Below, one piece after another: positions 60,736-64,000 of a DNA stretch of 64,000 nt. This DNA is from Strigops habroptila (Eukaryota; Chordata; Aves; Psittaciformes; Psittacidae). A program made the translations under genes and the position numbers. The notes under the pieces were generated by a model. It did no database searches and had not been told where the DNA came from. It worked only from the letters and a program-made list of their open reading frames with translations. The DNA is taken from positions 8,091,284-8,155,283 of the forward strand of contig NC_046358.1 of the NCBI RefSeq assembly GCF_004027225.2, read 5' to 3'. Position 1 is the first letter of the stretch; the number at the start of each line of letters is the position of its first letter.

Positions 60736-63700
60736 GGCTAGTTGGTCACAGACAAATTACATGTAATTGTTAGTAACTGCTGAGTGCAAATTTGACCTTG
60801 AAGAGGAGGTGAGGTGAAAACACTGGGGCAAAGCACATTCTCTTCCCATGGAGAAAGCGGACTATGCCATACCTATTTTTGCCACAATTCATCTAAATTG
60901 CCTACTGATGGGGAGAGATTATTGTTTCCCATTAAATTGATGTGATTTTCAGTTTTCCTTGAATTTTACAGACAGTATCAGCTGTTGCCCATGCTGTGAG
61001 TCTAACTGAGCTTATGCATTTCTGTAGAAGTGGCAGTTCACTTGAAGCGAGGCTAAGCTGTGAGGTGAGCAGTGGGACAAATGAAAAATAACAGTATAGT
61101 CAGATGTCTGATGAATACTATGAAGACTACGGTATCCTCATTACATGGGAGCACTTGAAATTACTAAACAGCTTTTTTTTTTTTTTTGCTCCCTCTTATC
61201 CCTGAAAAAGATGTACAAGAGAGCTACTGAAAATTTTGCAATTTATTTATTGCTACCTGGGAGCTAATACAAAAAATATTTGCATTTTCTTCATGCTCTA
61301 ATTTTAATGCAGTTGCTGAGCATTATTAGCAATTTCATGCCGTGCCATGCCCTTACTTCAGTGCATGTGTTGCAACTTCATATCCTGATGACATAGTGTC
61401 ACCCCATGTTGATGCTGAGACATCTGAACTCACAGTCTATTTGGAAGTCAGCATTAAGTGACCCTGACATCCACTCCCGATTTTTAAAACAACTTCTGAT
61501 TCAATTTCATTTGTGTGTTGATGGGGCTGTTTCTCATCTTTATCTTCAAGCTAACTACAGGCTAAAAGTTCAGGATGGAACCAAGGAGTTCAGAACTGCA
61601 GCCAGCTGTTTGGTGTTCCATGAGAGTCCTCTGATGTGTCTGAAATGAATTAGCACTTGCTAAAATCATTCATCTCCACCACAACAAGAATTACAGCACT
61701 GAAAACCAAAGCATATAAGCAAAACTAGTTTTATAAGAATAATGAATGCAAACCATAAAATCCCATCTGTCCTGTTACTGCATTTCGTAATACCAAAAAT
61801 AGAAGAAGAATTTTCTCCTAGTGAATTCCTCTCCACCTGCACAGACAGGTTCCCCTTGAATCCCAGTTTATTACAGTTCATCTAAAAGGAGGAGGAGAGG
61901 CACTCCCATTTCTCAATCATCAGACAGGGTCTCCAGGGGCATTTTCCCCTCACCATACTCTTTGCATAGAATGATGCAAACAAAATTAAGACGTTACCTC
62001 CAACTGCTGGCTATCCAAGAGCTGATTTGAACTGAACTCAGTCCTCTATGAGTATTTAGATGCAACATCATTTGTAAACTTCATAATATGCTCTGTAGCT
62101 TGCTTATGGAAATAAAAGCTCATAGGTCTACCATGCCTAACCACCCTGTCCAGCCCTTTAACTCAAGTGGCAAAGTAGGATTTACTCCCTGGAGCACAGA
62201 TTCAGTGGGTGCAGTTCCTGCTACTGCAGTTAGAGACACATTTTCACACCCTGGGTCACCTCTCCCTAGTGCACCATGGCAATGCTTGCGTTCTTGAAAT
62301 AGGGACATGAGCATCACCTGCACTAGGTCTGTTCTTCTTAATTTGCTTGCATTTACTTTCCATAGCAAAAATAACCCCTGATGTCTCTGGAGAACTACTT
62401 TGATTTGCAACAACTCCAAGTGTCACACTAGAACTGATTCATTTCTTCCAAATGGATAAGAGTTTCCATAAAATAATTTCATAATCTGGGAGAGAAAAAA
62501 AGGCTCCGAAATCCTCTTTTATGAACATGCAAGGTCTTTCCTCATCCAAAGCTTAAAAACAAAAGGAAGATCCAAAACCAAAAGGAACAGTGTGAGTGTT
62601 CTGACCCTCCCAGCTAAAAACAACAGGTATACTTCCACAGCTGAGACAGCTTCCACATGCACCTGATCTCTATAGTTAGAATATACCTGATAAGCATAGT
62701 CACATTCCAATTCCCTCCATGTTTTGCCTTGTCCTGCCTGAGCTCTGATAGCTCCATCACAGGGATCCCCCTACTCACAGCCTCTTGAACTGGCAGGACA
62801 ACACCTATCAGAGAAGTTATCTCTGGGAAGAAAAGCAACTGTCAGCCTGAAACTCATTCCAAGTAACATCTCACTGGACACACAGCTCAAGTTCACCTCT
62901 GCAGTCCAGGCAGAGTGTTGCAAACACCCAGCACCACTGAGGCTGAGCATGTCAAGCCAGATCTGACACCCACCCTCTTCACCCCTGCTGCATTAATGAG
63001 CCCAGCCATGGTCTCCACAACAAAGATCAGCTCTTGACGTATGGTATCAGCTGGTACACGCATGGGCTGCCATGGTTTCAAGGAGCAGTCTGTCACAGAG
63101 ACCTCTTTACTCAGGTCTTTAGGCTTATGCGAAAGCCAGCAGAGTCTGAGAGAGTTTTGTTCTTTCACATTGTACCAAACTGCTTCAGGGAGGGCCACAT
63201 CGCTGCAGGTCTTTGTCACCAGCATTGCCTGAGGACCTGGGAGAGGTCTGCTTCCAATCAGGGTGACTCAGAGCAATTCCCCTCTCTTGGTTTGGGCTTC
63301 AGGCTTGCCAGATGAGGCAGCTCCCCTCACTGGTTGCCTATATGGCCATAGGAACAGGGTAACAGCGTCAGGTCCAGCTGTAGGCTTTAGGGTCTGCCAT
63401 AAATTAGTAAGTAAATGCTAATGATGATGAAAGTGGGCCAGACTGGAAGCTTGGTGCATCTCTGTCTGGCCACCCAATAGCCCATTTATTTAATGAGAGC
63501 AGGTGGAAGGCGTTGGAGAGCCTGTGCCACCACAATCCTCTCCCAGTGCCCGTCTCCTTTCTCATCCTTTTGGGAAACAGAGTCACTGGAATGGATATTA
63601 GCAGTGCAGAGGAGCTAATACATCGTTTCCTCTGCCACCTCATCCTGGCCAGATATTCCTCCTACACAAGGGGAATTCTCTAGGAGAAGTGATGCCATTA

Positions 63701-64000
63701 ATAGAGTCAGGAAACATGAACACACCAGTCAAGTCATTCTTTTACCCAAGGTTGTCTACAGTCTGGGTCTGAGAAGGGGAATACCACTGCAAAGCAGGAG
63801 CCAGACTCTAAGAGTCCCACACACTTCACTGGAATTGATTCCTTTCTAGACACCCCACCACGTCCTCAGCTTAAATTCGTATGAGTGTTGGAGCCTGGTG
63901 ATGACACTCAGCATCCGCAGGGCAGCAGGATGGGTATAAGTGATCTTATCTAGGTGCCCTCTTCTCTAATGCTCACAATGAGATCAGGGAGTGTCAGAAA
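60736..64000. other. Right-hand flank, no gene recognised
   Basis: Contains a T run (about 61171-61187) and two minus-strand open frames in the same phase (63225-62893, 110 codons, and 62838-62614) that resemble no family I know. The second sits behind a good acceptor-like cttttcttcccag and ends near CAG|GTATAT. It could hold unrecognised PLA2G4E 5' exons, but no homology supports that. Confidence 0.5.

Noticed and set aside
1-64000. Search for CRISPR arrays, operons, tRNA/rRNA genes or viral coding regions
   Set aside because: None seen. The sequence is intron-rich avian DNA; retroviral remains are limited to solo LTRs with no gag, pol or env next to them.

Overview
This is a stretch of vertebrate, almost certainly avian, nuclear DNA. 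Exons with canonical GT/AG boundaries sit inside kilobase-sized AT-rich introns. One gene starts in a CpG-rich first exon. The interspersed repeats are CR1 LINEs, with the bird-type 3' tail ending in the ATTCTATG repeat, and solo ERVL-type LTRs of the kind common in birds. There are no prokaryotic features (no operons, CRISPR arrays or IS elements). The LTR type suggests a non-galliform bird, but the species cannot be fixed from sequence alone.

Two protein-coding genes are present, both on the minus strand and arranged head to tail. (1) EHD4 (positions 34348 down to 6279) is complete: six coding exons join in frame to 541 codons plus stop, the same length as the mammalian protein. Its first exon lies in a CpG island with GC boxes just upstream, and its 3' UTR runs left from 6278. 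(2) A cytosolic phospholipase A2 gene of the PLA2G4E type (57659 down to 38135) is represented by 18 consecutive coding exons. They join in frame to 809 codons plus stop and carry most of the C2 domain and the entire lipase domain. The first one or two exons (N-terminus and first C2 strand) were not found and probably lie beyond the right edge or in the 57.7-64 kb stretch. The order EHD4 then PLA2G4E on the same strand matches human 15q15.

Layout: 1-6278, EHD4 3' UTR and downstream intergenic DNA; 6279-34348, EHD4; 34349-38134, a 3.8 kb intergenic gap with the EHD4 promoter, an A/C-rich low-complexity block and a CR1 tail; 38135-57659, PLA2G4E; 57660-64000, upstream DNA with a degraded CR1 copy. 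Repeats: CR1 fragments at about 22.1, 35.7, 44.4-45.6, 48.9-49.1 and 59.7-60.7 kb; ERVL LTRs at 29222-29811 (+) and about 39450-39969 (-); several simple repeats, including a 27-base G run at 44027.

The two products are functionally compatible but not a pathway. EHD4 is a membrane-remodelling ATPase of recycling endosomes. PLA2G4E is a calcium-dependent N-acyltransferase/phospholipase that, in mammals, acts on endosomal and plasma-membrane lipids. I found no new biological system. The most unusual non-genic signal is a cluster of three near-perfect palindromes inside EHD4 intron 3 (17994-18137). The most consequential gene-model question is the C-terminus of PLA2G4E, where the stop codon lies inside a poly(A) signal and a good splice donor occurs 69 bases before the stop.
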